This document shows, one piece after another, positions 47,848-59,504 of a stretch of 64,000 nt of DNA. How positions within the stretch are numbered: the stretch's first letter is position 1; every line of letters begins with the position of its first letter. The position numbers and the translations under genes were made by a program. This DNA comes from Lottia gigantea. Taxonomy: Eukaryota; Mollusca; Gastropoda; Lottiidae. The stretch covers positions 1,308,810 to 1,372,809 of the forward strand of contig NW_008709379.1 in assembly GCF_000327385.1 (NCBI RefSeq), given 5' to 3'. The notes beneath the pieces are model-generated. The model was given only the letters and a program-made list of their open reading frames with translations. It ran no database searches and had not been told where the DNA came from.

Positions 47848-48100
47848 AAATGAAATTAATGGAGTTTTAAGGCCTACGTTTCTGCACCATGTGGGCTAAT
47901 GAAGACGGGCAACCCCATGCAGGTTACAATGAGGGAAGGGAAATTTTGCCAGGACAGTGGCATTAACCTGCTCTTTTTCGATTTTCAACTGTCGAGGGAT
48001 CTTTAACAGCCTGTAGCACAAGGGGCCTCGGTTTATTGTCCCATCGGAACGACTAGACGCTTAATCCATGTCAGTCCTTCTTGCCTGCCTGGTGAAAACT
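47848..48100 (+). mobile_element. Short interspersed repeat family A, long copy
   Basis: Starts tgaaattaatggagttttaa, then tttctgcaccatgtgggc, aatgaagacgggcaacccc, ttttgccaggacagtggcat, ctgtcgagggatctttaac and cgactagacgc, ending near cctgcctggtga. It is the longest and cleanest copy in the window and directly abuts the 3' end of the LINE. Confidence 0.85.
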
Positions 48101-51100
48101 TTGAAACTTTGAAACTTTTTTTTATTTCACTAACGGCCTCACATGAGGCATTATAGTACGATAAGTTTAACACAATAAATATAACAAATATAAAGCTTGC
48201 ACAAACATATATTCATATGAAGTTAGTGTAAGCAGCTGGAAGTGGGACATTGCAATTACGGTTACTTAAATACAGACATGACAATTTTCAAATTTAGCAT
48301 ATTTATTTATCTTCACTATTAACTCAGACTAATAATGTTTCTGTTGTTATAGATATGATCAGGTATAAATTTATGTCTTTTTATACTAAAGAAATTACAA
48401 TTATTTATATAATGAAACTCATCACTTAGTTCTTCCTTATCACACAAATCACAAATACTTTCCTTGAAAACACAGTACCAAGATATTGAAAATCTTCTAA
48501 AACAGCTATTAGTTCATTAATATAGAAAAACTGGGTATTCTCACACTGCCTATTTTTTGAAAAAATAACAACATTGGTCTTAGCTACATTGACTTTGAGT
48601 TTCCAAGTTTTGCAATATAAAAACAAAGCATTTAATGTTCATTTTAATTCAGCAGCAGATTCCGCAAAAATAACAGTATCATCAACATATAGTAGCAAAT
48701 ACAATTTAAAATAAACTTCAATATCATCATTAATAAACAGTAAATGAGAAATATGACATACATCATTAAGACCATCATAAGCATGTGATAAGAACTCTGT
48801 CAGATCATTAAGAAAAATAGAGAATAACAGAGGGGAGAGATTTTCTCCTTGTCTGACTCCTACATTGGAAGCCCAATATTCTGAGAAATTATTACCATCT
48901 CTTACACAAGATTTACTATTTCCATATAGATTCTGTACAACAGTAAGCATTTTGCCACCAATAATATCTTGTAACAGTTTTTGCCATAGCAGCACTCTAC
49001 TAACCGAGTCGAACGCCTTCTGAAAATCTACAAAAGCACTGTATAACTTTTCCCTTCTGAATAAGTTTAGATCAATGAGACATTTCAAATTAAAAATGTG
49101 GTCAACAGTACCATAACCCTTTCTAAATCCAGCTTGCTCTTCACATAACAAGCCTAAACTTTCAATGTACTTAAATAGTCTATCATTTAGTATACTGGTA
49201 AATAATTTTCAATATAGGATATATATAACCCTTAGCCCAGGTATCTAGTACTATACCACTTTCAAAAACAATATTAAAAATGTTCACATAAACGAGTAAA
49301 AGTCTATTATCTGCATGCTTAAGAAACTCATTGAGTATCATATCCTTACTACTAGCTTTATCATTTTTCACTGATTAGCTTTACCTTTGTTACCACTTAA
49401 CAAGTACCAATATAATTTAGGGTCTGATATACGCAGACCTCTAAGTTTAGTCAGAAATGCCTTTTGATACTGACTAAATTCTTTGGTTTTTTTATTATTT
49501 TCTTGTATTCTTTACTTTTACAAACCATATTTTTATGATTAACAACTGAGCGTATGCTATAATGATATTTGTTTTACCTGATGTGCTTTATGTTTTACAT
49601 AACATTCACTATTAAAATATTTCTTACTATGAATATATTTTTTGTTACGTTTTTTCTTAACAATACTAGTACAATTAACAAACATATTTGCATGTTCAGC
49701 AGCATCCTTAAAAATAATATTACAATTTTCAACTATATTGAAACAAGGTCTGTATTTTGAGTGTCAATTGACCTCAGTACAACTAGAAGTTCATCAACAC
49801 GGTTTGTGTCAAGGTGTTCAGTGAAAACTGCAGCCCGGTCTCTGCACCATTTTGGTTGTACACGAGATTTATCTTCACAGGTGATTATCAGAGTCAATAA
49901 TGTCTGTATCACTAATAGTACAATTAGATCTAACATTTGAACACAAATGTAAGCATACAGGATTATAAACATCACTGAGAATAGGATCAAATGCTAGTAA
50001 AATTAAAATCAATAACAGATCTGAATTATTCAGGTGAAATAATCACATAATCAATTACAGAATTGTGACATGTAGTGTGAACTATACCACGATCAGATCC
50101 ACAACGACCATAAACAAAAAAAGAGTTGTGTACTTTTACATAAATCTAATAATCTTTTACCATATCTATCAATTTTATAATTATCTAGTGAGAATCGAAC
50201 AGGAGAAATATTACAGTTTTCTAAAATATGCAATTTGTTAATCAATATTTGGTCATCATTTTGTTATATAACAAGCATCTAATATGTGATTATCAATATT
50301 AACATATTCATTAGCATTTTTTATATATGTGCATTAAAATCACCAAGCAAGTAAACTTGCAAATTTGTATCAACAATGACATTTTCCACTTCTCTAAACA
50401 TATCAATGTTACTATAATGGCTATTTTCTGGTGATATATAAATAACTCCAAAAAAGGTTTTCTCAAACAGTAACGTGTCATCAACAGTGAACCAGAAAAT
50501 ACAATGACTAGGACAAGTAATAGCATTATTTATCTTAACATATTTACAAAAGCAGTCTCAAACTAGAACACATACCTCCAGATCTAGATTTACAATCTTG
50601 CCTGACAACGAGAGGAAGCAGGGTAAAACCATCAACATAAATATCATCATATTGATCAAGCTTATTTTCTGACAATCATATTGTATCATACAAAGATATC
50701 AACTGGATGAAATCAGGCTTACACAATTTTGAGACTAGACCATAGACATTAAGGGACAATATTTTCACTTTATTGAATGCGTCATTCACAGTATGTTTAT
50801 TGTTTATATATGTCAATAGATTTATCAATAATAAAAGAATCTTCCACTGCATTCCTTCAGTTCTGTGAGACCGAGAGCAGGGTAATCAACTTCAACAACT
50901 TCAATTTTAAATAGATCATCAGGCGTTTCATTCACGGTCTTAGTACCATTTTGCATCAAACAGATGATCTTTCCATCCGTGTCTGGGCATATTTAACACC
51001 ATCTGGAATAACTTAAATCGCAACGGGGTCAAATCGTCAGAAATAAACATATTTTTGATCATTGCGTTTTGTTTCAGCTTTCTTCTGTTGGCTATGAACT

Positions 51101-51190
51101 TGTGTCTAGCAACACGATTGGCAACGCGAACAATAAATTGCCTGCATATAGGTTTCAGTGAATAAGAATGTCTTTAGGTAGAGAAGATGG
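48095..51190 (-). mobile_element. Decayed non-LTR retrotransposon (LINE)
   Basis: Read on the - strand from 51190: an ORF1-like part (VRVANRVARHKF, NRRKLKQNAMIKNMFISDD), an endonuclease part near 50500-50300 (GVIYISPENSHYSNIDMF, YLLGDFNAH-like), and a reverse transcriptase (49371-48426) with NDKASSKDMILNEFLKH, EEQAGFRKGYGTVDHIF, FVDFQKAFDSVSR, GVRQGENLSPLLFSIFLNDL and the catalytic YVDDTVIF; then KLKVNVAKTNVVIFSK. Several frameshifts and stops split these parts. The 3' end has a short repeated tail (aagtttcaaagtttcaaag on the - strand) instead of poly(A), as in CR1/L2/RTE-like clades. I cannot fix the clade. Confidence 0.88.
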
Positions 51191-51849
51191 TAATAGAATG
51201 ACTTTGCGTAAATGAAAATGGCCCCTGTCAATAAAATGCTTGCTACGCCATTGACTTAAACCTACCATGTTCAGAATACACTATCATTTCTGATTTGAAG
51301 CTGATAATCCAATTGACATAAGATCGGCAGTAAAATACGATGGAACGACGTAAGTATGTGCACACTGGTCTGTTTGGATGAGGTGCCGAGTTGGCAAGCC
51401 TGGTCGTATTGAGGCATCAAAGGATCTGTAAGACACGTACACTACAGTACTGAGATAATTGTGTAACTGCTCGTGGACAAAAACATGATAAGTTTTTTCA
51501 AAAACTGAAAAATGGAACATTAAACTTACCTCAATCTATAACCTGTAAGAGTGGTTTTCTTGAAGCGAATTCTTAACACAAAACACCTGAAGCATGGTTT
51601 GTGGCCGGGATTTGATAGTCGGATCATGTAATGACATAAAGATAGCTTACCAGGTAAGGTAACATACGCCCACTGGCAGGTTTGATTTTGAATAAAACTA
51701 TTTAGCAGTACAGTAACAATCACCAGTATGAAATATTCAACCTTCAGTCATACACTTCTTTTGGGCGATACTGAATAATATTGAGTATGACTTATTGCCC
51801 TCTAGAAGGTAAATATTCAACCTTCAGCGCGGTACTGAATAATAAAAGT
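51191..51849. other. Gene-free spacer
   Basis: No exon recognised. aatattcaaccttcag occurs twice (about 51731 and 51811), with related tactgaataat copies after each, suggesting a small duplication. Confidence 0.5.
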
Positions 51850-52640
51850 TTTGTCAAATTCCGGCAAGAATCACGCCTTTTAGTGTTTAAGAGCTAAAAT
51901 TTGAAAGCATTTTCAAGAACGAGGTCAAAAACACTTTCACCAAGTTTCATCAAAATCTGTCAAGAATTGAGCCTTCTAGAATGTTTACGGGCTAAAAATT
52001 GAAAACATTGGCAATAACTAATACTAAATATTTTTCGATTTTTCTGATTTCGATAGGGTTCATCCTTTAGTGATAACGAACACTCACACCAAGTTTCGTC
52101 AAAATTCGTCAAGAATTGTGCCTTCTAGAGTGTTCACAAGCTAAAGATTGAACGCGTTTTCAAGAACAGGGGCAGTAACTCCTACTAAATATTTTTTGAT
52201 TTTTCTGATTTTCAATAGGGTTCACACTTGGGTGATGACGAACACTCATCAAAATCGTCAAAATCTGTCAAGAATTGTGCCTTCTAGAGTGTTTACGAGC
52301 TAAATGTTGATCGCGTTTTCAAGAACAAGGGCAATATAACTCATACTAAATATTTTTCGATTTTTCTGATTTTCAATAGGCTTTATCCTTGGGTGATAAC
52401 AAACACTCATGCCAAGTTTCATCAAAATCCGGTCAAGAATTGTGCCTTTTAGAGTGTTTTAGAGCTAAATATTGAACGCGTTTTCAAGAACAAAGGCAAT
52501 AACTCATACTAAATATATTTCGAGTCTTCTGATTTTCAATAGGATTCATCCGTGGGTTATAACGAACACTCACACCAAGTTTCGTCAAAATCCTTCAAGA
52601 ATTGTGTCTTGTAGATTGTTTACGAGCAATTGGACGGACG
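51850..52640. repeat. ~160-bp tandem repeat
   Basis: About 5.5 diverged units marked by (c)aagaatt.tgccttctagagtg; the caagaatt phrase falls at 51961, 52110, 52269, 52434 and 52596, giving periods of 149-165 bp. Each unit also holds caccaagttt(c)atcaaaat, gttttcaagaac, actaaatatttttcgat and ttctgattttcaatagg. It resembles a tandem repeat type I recall from mollusc genomes, though I cannot verify that here. Confidence 0.85.
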
Positions 52641-54640
52641 GGCGGACATGAGAGACGGCAATATAAGCATAAAAAGCAACCAAGCGAAACCTCTAGTGTT
52701 TATGTTTTGCAAATTGTCAAATACATTTTAAACCCCGCCCATGCCCATGCAGTATTTGTAATAGTAACAAGGTCGCTCTTCTCTGCTATTATTGAGTTGA
52801 TATATCGCGAATGTCCTTGAATATCGATATACCTTACTATGGGGTTATTGAGCTCCTCCCTATTGTAATGTTACCACATATAATCGATAGTGTTAGGGTG
52901 TATTGAGACGAGTCTCAATGAAAGCACTGACCTAGGTCACAGATAAGTCTATGTGAAAATTAGTTAGTCATGAGTATGATTTTAGTTGAAAAGACACACA
53001 CACAAACATACACTGCATGTTATATAATATACTGTAGCCATGGCACCAGTCCTAAAATAAGTATTCCCTGAAATCTAACTTAGAAATCGATTAATCTATT
53101 GATATAACATGATACATTTATATGAAGAAATATCTGCTCAATGGTTCAAGTCTACCGTGAAAGAGAAAGATTTCTTTTGTAAGCTACAACCGTATGCATT
53201 CCAGATTAATTAAGAAGCTACGTGACAAAAAACGTTTTCGCATCGACATGTTCGTTCTTTTTCTTTTGACTTAATCGAGTCGTGATTTAAAGGTATACTA
53301 TGTCTTAGAATACACTCGTCCTGTGGCTAATATTTGTGTTTAATAGTGACCATTGCTTAAATAAGTATGCATCCCACACTTTATCAAGTTTGAAAAAGCG
53401 ACAATAAAACTATAATCAGAATTTTAAAAAAAAGTGAGCAAGCGATGAGTTTGAGAAAAAAAGAATCTAAAACAGGAAACAATCATCTTCCGGTGTATAC
53501 AAAAAAAACTTTGCCAATGATTAATATTCGTTGAAAATTGTGTCAGTGGTGAAGTATTTATTCTAAATGATATGAATTGCTTTTTCGAGTAGTCGCTTAA
53601 TCTCCTACGAGGCATTATTATTCCTTCTTCAAAATATGTCTGACAATGTCGAGGTCAATTCAAGAGTAGAGGTCAAGGACGCGGAAAACCCAACTTAAGA
53701 GTAACTTCCCCTTGTAATTACACCGGATGCATTCAGAGTTTTATATGAGAGAGATCGTCGAGAGCGAAGCTCTCTATAATGGTAACACATACATACACAT
53801 CTATTCGTTTCAGAAAATTTATGCCCCACGGGTAGTCAAAAAAAAAGTGAGAAAAAAGATGGCGGATCATGATCGCAGTCAATCGGGGTAGTTTCGGAGT
53901 GAATATTCTGGAATTCTTTCAATAAATTACGACAATTGTTTCAAACACAGAAAGGGATTTTTTGTATCAACTTAACAACCCTTACGTTTTATTTTTATTT
54001 TTCCTGGATATTCTATGCGTCTTAAGGAATAAAATTACAGCTTTGACCTAATTACCCAAGACTTTCTCCCAAGCAATGATGGTGGCTTTGTTGACATCAT
54101 ACGTCATGTTAAAATGGCGTCATCGTTATGGATGAATTACTTTCACACCTTTTAGAAATTTCTCTAGATACCTTATAAAAGATTATCTACAGATCTTATA
54201 TTCATAGAAGATTACCTTCACACATATGATTAGAAGACAAAGTAGTTTGCATTACATACAGATAAGGTTGAATTTCTTTTACTTAATTATTATTAATTAT
54301 TGTTATTTTATCAATAACCTGCACTCTCATTCAAGGCCATGCCTTCATTCATATTAATTAATTACTTGATTTTGTGGATATATCGGATTATAGAGGGATT
54401 TTGATGTATAGTTAGGACACCAGGTAAGTCCAGTGAAGGATATATACTGTTATTGACCAAATTTGAGCAAAATTAAAATTTTATGTTCATCCTAAGACGT
54501 AGCATCCCTTTAACATAATATAACCAATCTAAAACATTATTTAATGTAGACTTTCTTCAAGTCAAAATACAAGGGTGAATAGTGCACGTAATAGTGTATG
54601 GTGATACAAAGGAACGTTGTAATTCAGAATTATATGTAGA
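52641..54640. other. Spacer with possible promoter and first-exon signals
   Basis: Mostly AT-rich. It has a family D fragment at 52915-52960. At 53856 an aagatggcgga start gives MADHDRSQSG before a weak gtagtt donor at 53888 (possible tiny first exon, low confidence). A reverse copy of a ttaaagggatgctacgtc-type repeat ends near 54515. Confidence 0.4.
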
Positions 54641-54644
54641 GTAC

Positions 54645-54703
54645 ACCGGAAGTAGTGTTGATAGCGCAATAGAACACGATGGCGAGTGGTGTCATAAAAA
54701 ACG
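54645..54703 (+). promoter_or_regulatory. ETS/GABP-type site and candidate first coding exon
   Basis: A perfect ACCGGAAGT (54645-54653) lies 26 bp upstream of an ATG at 54679 in good context (cacgATGG). The exon would read MASGVIKN and end at a gtaggc donor at 54704. ETS sites this close to a start are common in housekeeping promoters. If real, the next exon lies beyond the composite element that begins at about 55084. No downstream exon was identified, so this is tentative. Confidence 0.35.
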
Positions 54704-55083
54704 GTAGGCCTAAATAAGTTTTTTTCTTTCAAAACCTTGGAATGCATGTGTTACACCTCTCTGCACCAAGAAGGTGAAAACAGAGAAGTGTGAGAAGTAA
54801 AACAACCAGATTAGCCAACGCGATGACTGACACACAGAGAATGAGAAATAATGACAACACTGGGTAACTCAGTTAAGCCTAAAGTTCAGCTTTAAAGACG
54901 GTACAGCGGTGGACCCCAGGATTATACGATGCAGCACAACTAAGCCTGGTAGACACTTCTGGAGAGCACAAGGAAAGGGTTCATATACTGGCACTATAAC
55001 ATGGTGCAGCTGGAACCAACACCCCTTTCTACAGCTCTGTTAACAACAGACAAACACTGTCGTACTACCTTCTACAGGATCAT

Positions 55084-55142
55084 CTGTGGGAGGAGAGAAA
55101 CAAAACTTAGGTATTTCATAGGCTTTATCAACATTGAGGAGC
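55084..55142. repeat. 59-bp direct repeat, left copy
   Basis: Identical over 59 bp to 62037-62095 (starts ctgtgggaggagagaaacaa, ends tcaacattgaggagc). Sequence on either side of the two copies is unrelated. It brackets a 6.9-kb block of mobile DNA. Confidence 0.9.
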
Positions 55143-55150
55143 ACCAGAGC

Positions 55151-55280
55151 ACGTCAGTGAGTTCGTCACTCCGTCAATGAGTTCGCCACTCCGTCAATGA
55201 GTTCGTCACTACGTCAGTGAGTTCGCCACTCCGTCACTGGAGTCCATCAATACGTCGATGCTACCTTACAATTTTATAAC
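55151..55280. repeat. Left inverted end of foldback-like element (20-bp motif array)
   Basis: About five copies of a 20-bp motif (tgagttcgtcactccgtcaa and the variant with cgcc) followed by cgtcgatgctacctta and AT-rich DNA. The same order, reversed and complemented, is found at the right end (61757-61945), so these are terminal inverted repeats built of tandem motifs. Confidence 0.75.
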
Positions 55281-55397
55281 TTTTGTTTTTAATAAGTTCT
55301 TAAACGAAAAACGACATTTGACGGAGTATTTAAATCAAATCGTCTAAAGAACATGTCAAAAACTAAAAAAAAAAATTTCGTACAAATTGGGGAATAT

Positions 55398-58300
55398 CTA
55401 ATTTCCATCAGTAAACGAAAATAAGATACAAGCAGTACCATAGCCTGATGTGCTGGCATCTGCAAAATGATGAAGCTCTGTATTAACTATAGAACCAAAT
55501 TGAGATGGCTGTAAACATCTGTTAATTGAGAAGTTTTCTAGTAGAGGTAACTCTTGTAACCATCTTTTCCATTCTCTTTCGTGTTGTTCTGGTATATCTT
55601 CATCCCAACCAATTTGTTCTCGGCAGAGATCTTGAAAAATTCGTTTAGCTTTTAGTGTTACAGATGCTACAAAGCCTAGTGGGTCGAATACTGAAGCAAT
55701 AATTGATAGTATCCCTCTGCGTGTAGATGGCTTGTCTTTGATGATTATTCGAAACCCAAACTGATCATTCTCAATGCACCAATGCACACCGAGTGCTCTT
55801 TCTATTGGTAAATCGTCAAATTCCAACTGGAGATTTTTGACATCTTTGTTGTGTTTATCTTCGTCAATACTTTTAAGGAAAGTACGACTATTGCTAACAA
55901 ACTTTGTAAGGTTGAAGCCTCCTTTAGCACAGATTTCGATAACTTCTGTAGCTAGTCTAATTGCTTCTTCTTCGTTATGACAAGATTTCAGCAAATCGTC
56001 TACATAAAAGTTACGTTGTATCGTTGAAACAGCCTCTTTACTATAAGAATCTGCGTTGTCCTTAGCTGACTGTCTTAAAGCGTAGTTGGCGCAGCTGGGT
56101 GATGATACCGCTCCAAACAAGTGTACTGTCATTCTGAATTCAATAGCTGGTTGATCTAGGTTACCGTTTGGCCACCATAAAAATCGAAGCCAGTCTTCAT
56201 CCTTTGGTGGTACGTTGATTTGGTAGTACATGGACTCATATCTGCCATGAATACTATTGGCTTCTCTCGAAAACGGGTTAGCACACCTACAAGTGATGAT
56301 GTGGGCCTTGCAGTAATACTGTGTTGAGACTCTTTCCTTCAAACTGTGAACTGCAGTCAAAAACAACTCTGACTTTATTCGGCTTTTTTGGATGGTATAC
56401 TGCGTGGTGCGGTATGAACCAGACGTTACCATTTGATACGTTACGTTGCTGTTCTGGTACTTCAACTGCATAACATTTACTAATAATACCATTCATAAAG
56501 TCTGTATAATCTTTCATTAAAGCTGAATTATTCTGTAGTTTCCGTTTAAGGTATGAGAGTCTCTTTAAAGCTACAGCTTTGTTGTTTGCGAGATGTACAT
56601 CTTCTTCTTTAAAAGGAAGTGGTATGACGTAGTGACCTTCTGAATGTTTGATACCATCACCAACTTTCTTAAGAAATGCATTGTCTTCCTTTGATGGACC
56701 AAATTTGTTTGGGTCTGTATCTTTGAAATCAGATTGTAAAACATCTAATAGTTTCTTTGTGTTGACATCCATTTCTTTGATGCTTTCTGTAATAGCCAGT
56801 TGATGACAGTCTACAAATGGGTGGCATTCTTTAATAATAATACGATTACAATCCACCATTATCGATGATCTAATCGTTGTAATCGGACCTGTAATTGACC
56901 ATCCCAGTCTGGTACGGACACCAAATGGACCATTGTCTTGACTAGGCACAACTTCCAGTGGTTCAATTGCCTTGGGACAGTTGGTACCAATTAGCAAACC
57001 AATCTCAACACCAGGTAAAAAGTCATTAATAGGCAATTCATTGAGATAGTGCCAACGTTCTATAACTTCTGGAGTAGGAATTCTGGTAGTAGATGCAGGA
57101 ATTTCATCCCTCATATATGTTCTTGGCAAATCTATAGTGTATTCACCATTCATATCCGATATCTGTAAGTTGTCCAATGCAGAACTGTCAACAAAACTTT
57201 CTCCATGCATGGTACCAAGTAATAGTTTTAGGTTATCTCCCTTTAGTCCTAGTCTCTGTACCAAATCTTGTGTCACAAAACATCCACCTGAACCATTATC
57301 CAGGAAGGCATATGTGATGATGGCACGTCTATTGCATTTGAGTCTTACAGGAACAATAGGCATCAACATATCAGTCTCTGTTGCATCCTTGGTGGCATAA
57401 TTGGTGACATTGACATAACCATTCTTAACAGAACTTGGTTTCTGATCGTTGGTTGTTTACTGTAGATTGATTAGCAGGAAATTTAGAGTTAGATGATGAC
57501 TTTTCAGTTTGCTGTGAATCTGCATTCGACTTGTGGTTGTTATTGCGTTGACCAAGTTGAAACCCTTCAATATGGAATACCGTTGGGTGAGGCTTCTGAC
57601 AAATCGAACAAGTTTTCTTTTTGGGACAGTTTCTTGACTCATGATTTGTCTCCAAACAACCATAACAAAGGAATTTAGTTTTTGCAAAATTTCTACGTTC
57701 TTCAACTGGTATCTTCTTGAAGTCTTTACAGTTTTCCAGATCATGAGATTCAGAGCAAAATATACAGGTTATTTTCTCAGCTGTAGAGGTTAAAAAACTT
57801 TTCTGTTTGACGGTCTGTGTCGAATGTTTCGATGTGTTACTTGTGGTAGGGACTTTTTCACTGTCTTGTTTCTTGCCAAAAACAGGATCATTAAGCATAT
57901 CGGCTTCTCCTTCAACAAAGTTTACAAAGTCCTTAAAATCTGCTATTCTGTGCTCAAACCTCTTGATGGTGGCAGTTTTTCGTCTCCAGCGTTCTTTTGT
58001 AGAAAATGGTAATAAATCCATTAATTCCACCATATTCTTGGGGTGATTTAATTCATCGAGATAACCAATGTCCACCATAGCATTCAGACTACTTTTTAAA
58101 GCAACAGCAAATTTGTTCATCTGAGTTGGGTTATCATACTTTATAGGAGTTGTTTTCAATAGTTTTTTCAGGTGAGCCTTGGCAATCTTATATTCATCAC
58201 CAAATTTATATATTAATTCTTCCTTTGCCTTGATAAACCCTTCAGATGGTTTCATATGAAGATAACTGCGCACAAGTTCATTCGGTTCACCTGTAGTCAG

Positions 58301-58834
58301 CTGGTCTAAGTAATAAAGTTTATCTGTAGGATCAGATATGTGACGTTCTATTCGGTTTTCAAATGCACGCATAAATGATTGAAAGTCCAAAGCTTCTCCG
58401 TTAAACTTATCTATCTCAGGTTGAGGTAATAAAGATCTTTGATGCTGTTCAACCAGAATTGTACTGAGTTTATTTTGATTGCGTATTAAGTCATTATAGT
58501 CATTTACATAAGGAGGCACTGTCAAAGGCACTGACACTGGCGGTACCACATAGGGTGTTTGATAAACCGGAACCTGTGACATTGGTAGTGGGGGTAAAGG
58601 CTCTTGATGCACAGGGTAATCCGCCCCTCTTCTATATATCAGTGAGTTTAAACTTGGCTCTCTTTTTTCTTGATGAAGTCTGTTTCTTGAAGAATGTAAA
58701 GAAACTTGAGGAGATAGGACTGGCGGTGAACGGTGTTGACCTGAGAGACCACTGTAATTTGATCTGTAACTTCTCTGTGAGTGATAACTTTCAGTTGAGG
58801 AGACTGATGCTCTATCACTATCATTGAACCACAT
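55398..58834 (-). mobile_element. BEL/Pao retroelement fossil
   Basis: A - strand coding block with recognisable parts in order: a Gag-like region with a Cys/His zinc knuckle (LCYGCLETNHESRNCP), an aspartic protease-like region (FLDNGSGGCFVTQDL), and a BEL/Pao-type reverse transcriptase (RVVFDCSSQF, YVDDLLKS). RNase H and integrase parts were not recognised and no pair of long terminal repeats could be identified. It is broken, with only a few breaks (about two or three), and its open stretches are long, so it is probably fairly young. It lies inside the foldback-like composite, implying insertion of one element into another. Confidence 0.88.
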
Positions 58835-59504
58835 TGTAATAAATGAATGTCAGTAGGCCTATGAGTACGATCCTTGTGAACGGTAGAAAATCCAATACTA
58901 AATGTCATACGATACAGGACACAGCTTGTCTAAATGTCTTACGGTACAGTACACAGCTTATCGTTTAACACAAATCCGTTACAGTTTCTTCCACACGAAG
59001 TGTCTTTGCAACACAAAACTTATATGACGGCCACAACCATGGTGTGGAAGGAAAAATACGTGGGCATGGTTGGCTTGAAAAGTATGGCATCATATGAAAG
59101 CGTTCCTCGATACAAATGTTAAATCGTTCGAAATCCATAACCACGGGAGTCATCAGACAATAATTTAATACTCAACGGCTTCGTATACAATAAATGTTAC
59201 AAAACCGCAGGTTTTGTGTTGTTGACAAAACCCACGGACGTTACAAAAGCAAAACAATTGGCGTTAGTCGTTCGTTATTCATTCGTTTGTAAAATGGCGT
59301 TTGTCCTTGACCTTATGAAAAATTATTTACAGTATGGACCATTATTTAAGGGAAAATAAACTTATTATGGACAACTGTATATGCCAATAAATACAAAGGT
59401 AAACAAATATGAGAAAACATAAAGAAAACAAAAACAAAACATATCCAGCAACCTGGGATAAAACAGATTAACAACATGATATGCTTTTGGCCGCAACAGG
59501 TGTT
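58835..59504. other. Spacer between the BEL/Pao fossil and the right-hand array
   Basis: No host gene seen. It may contain the leader or terminal repeat of the retroelement, but no matching copy was found on its other side. Confidence 0.4.
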
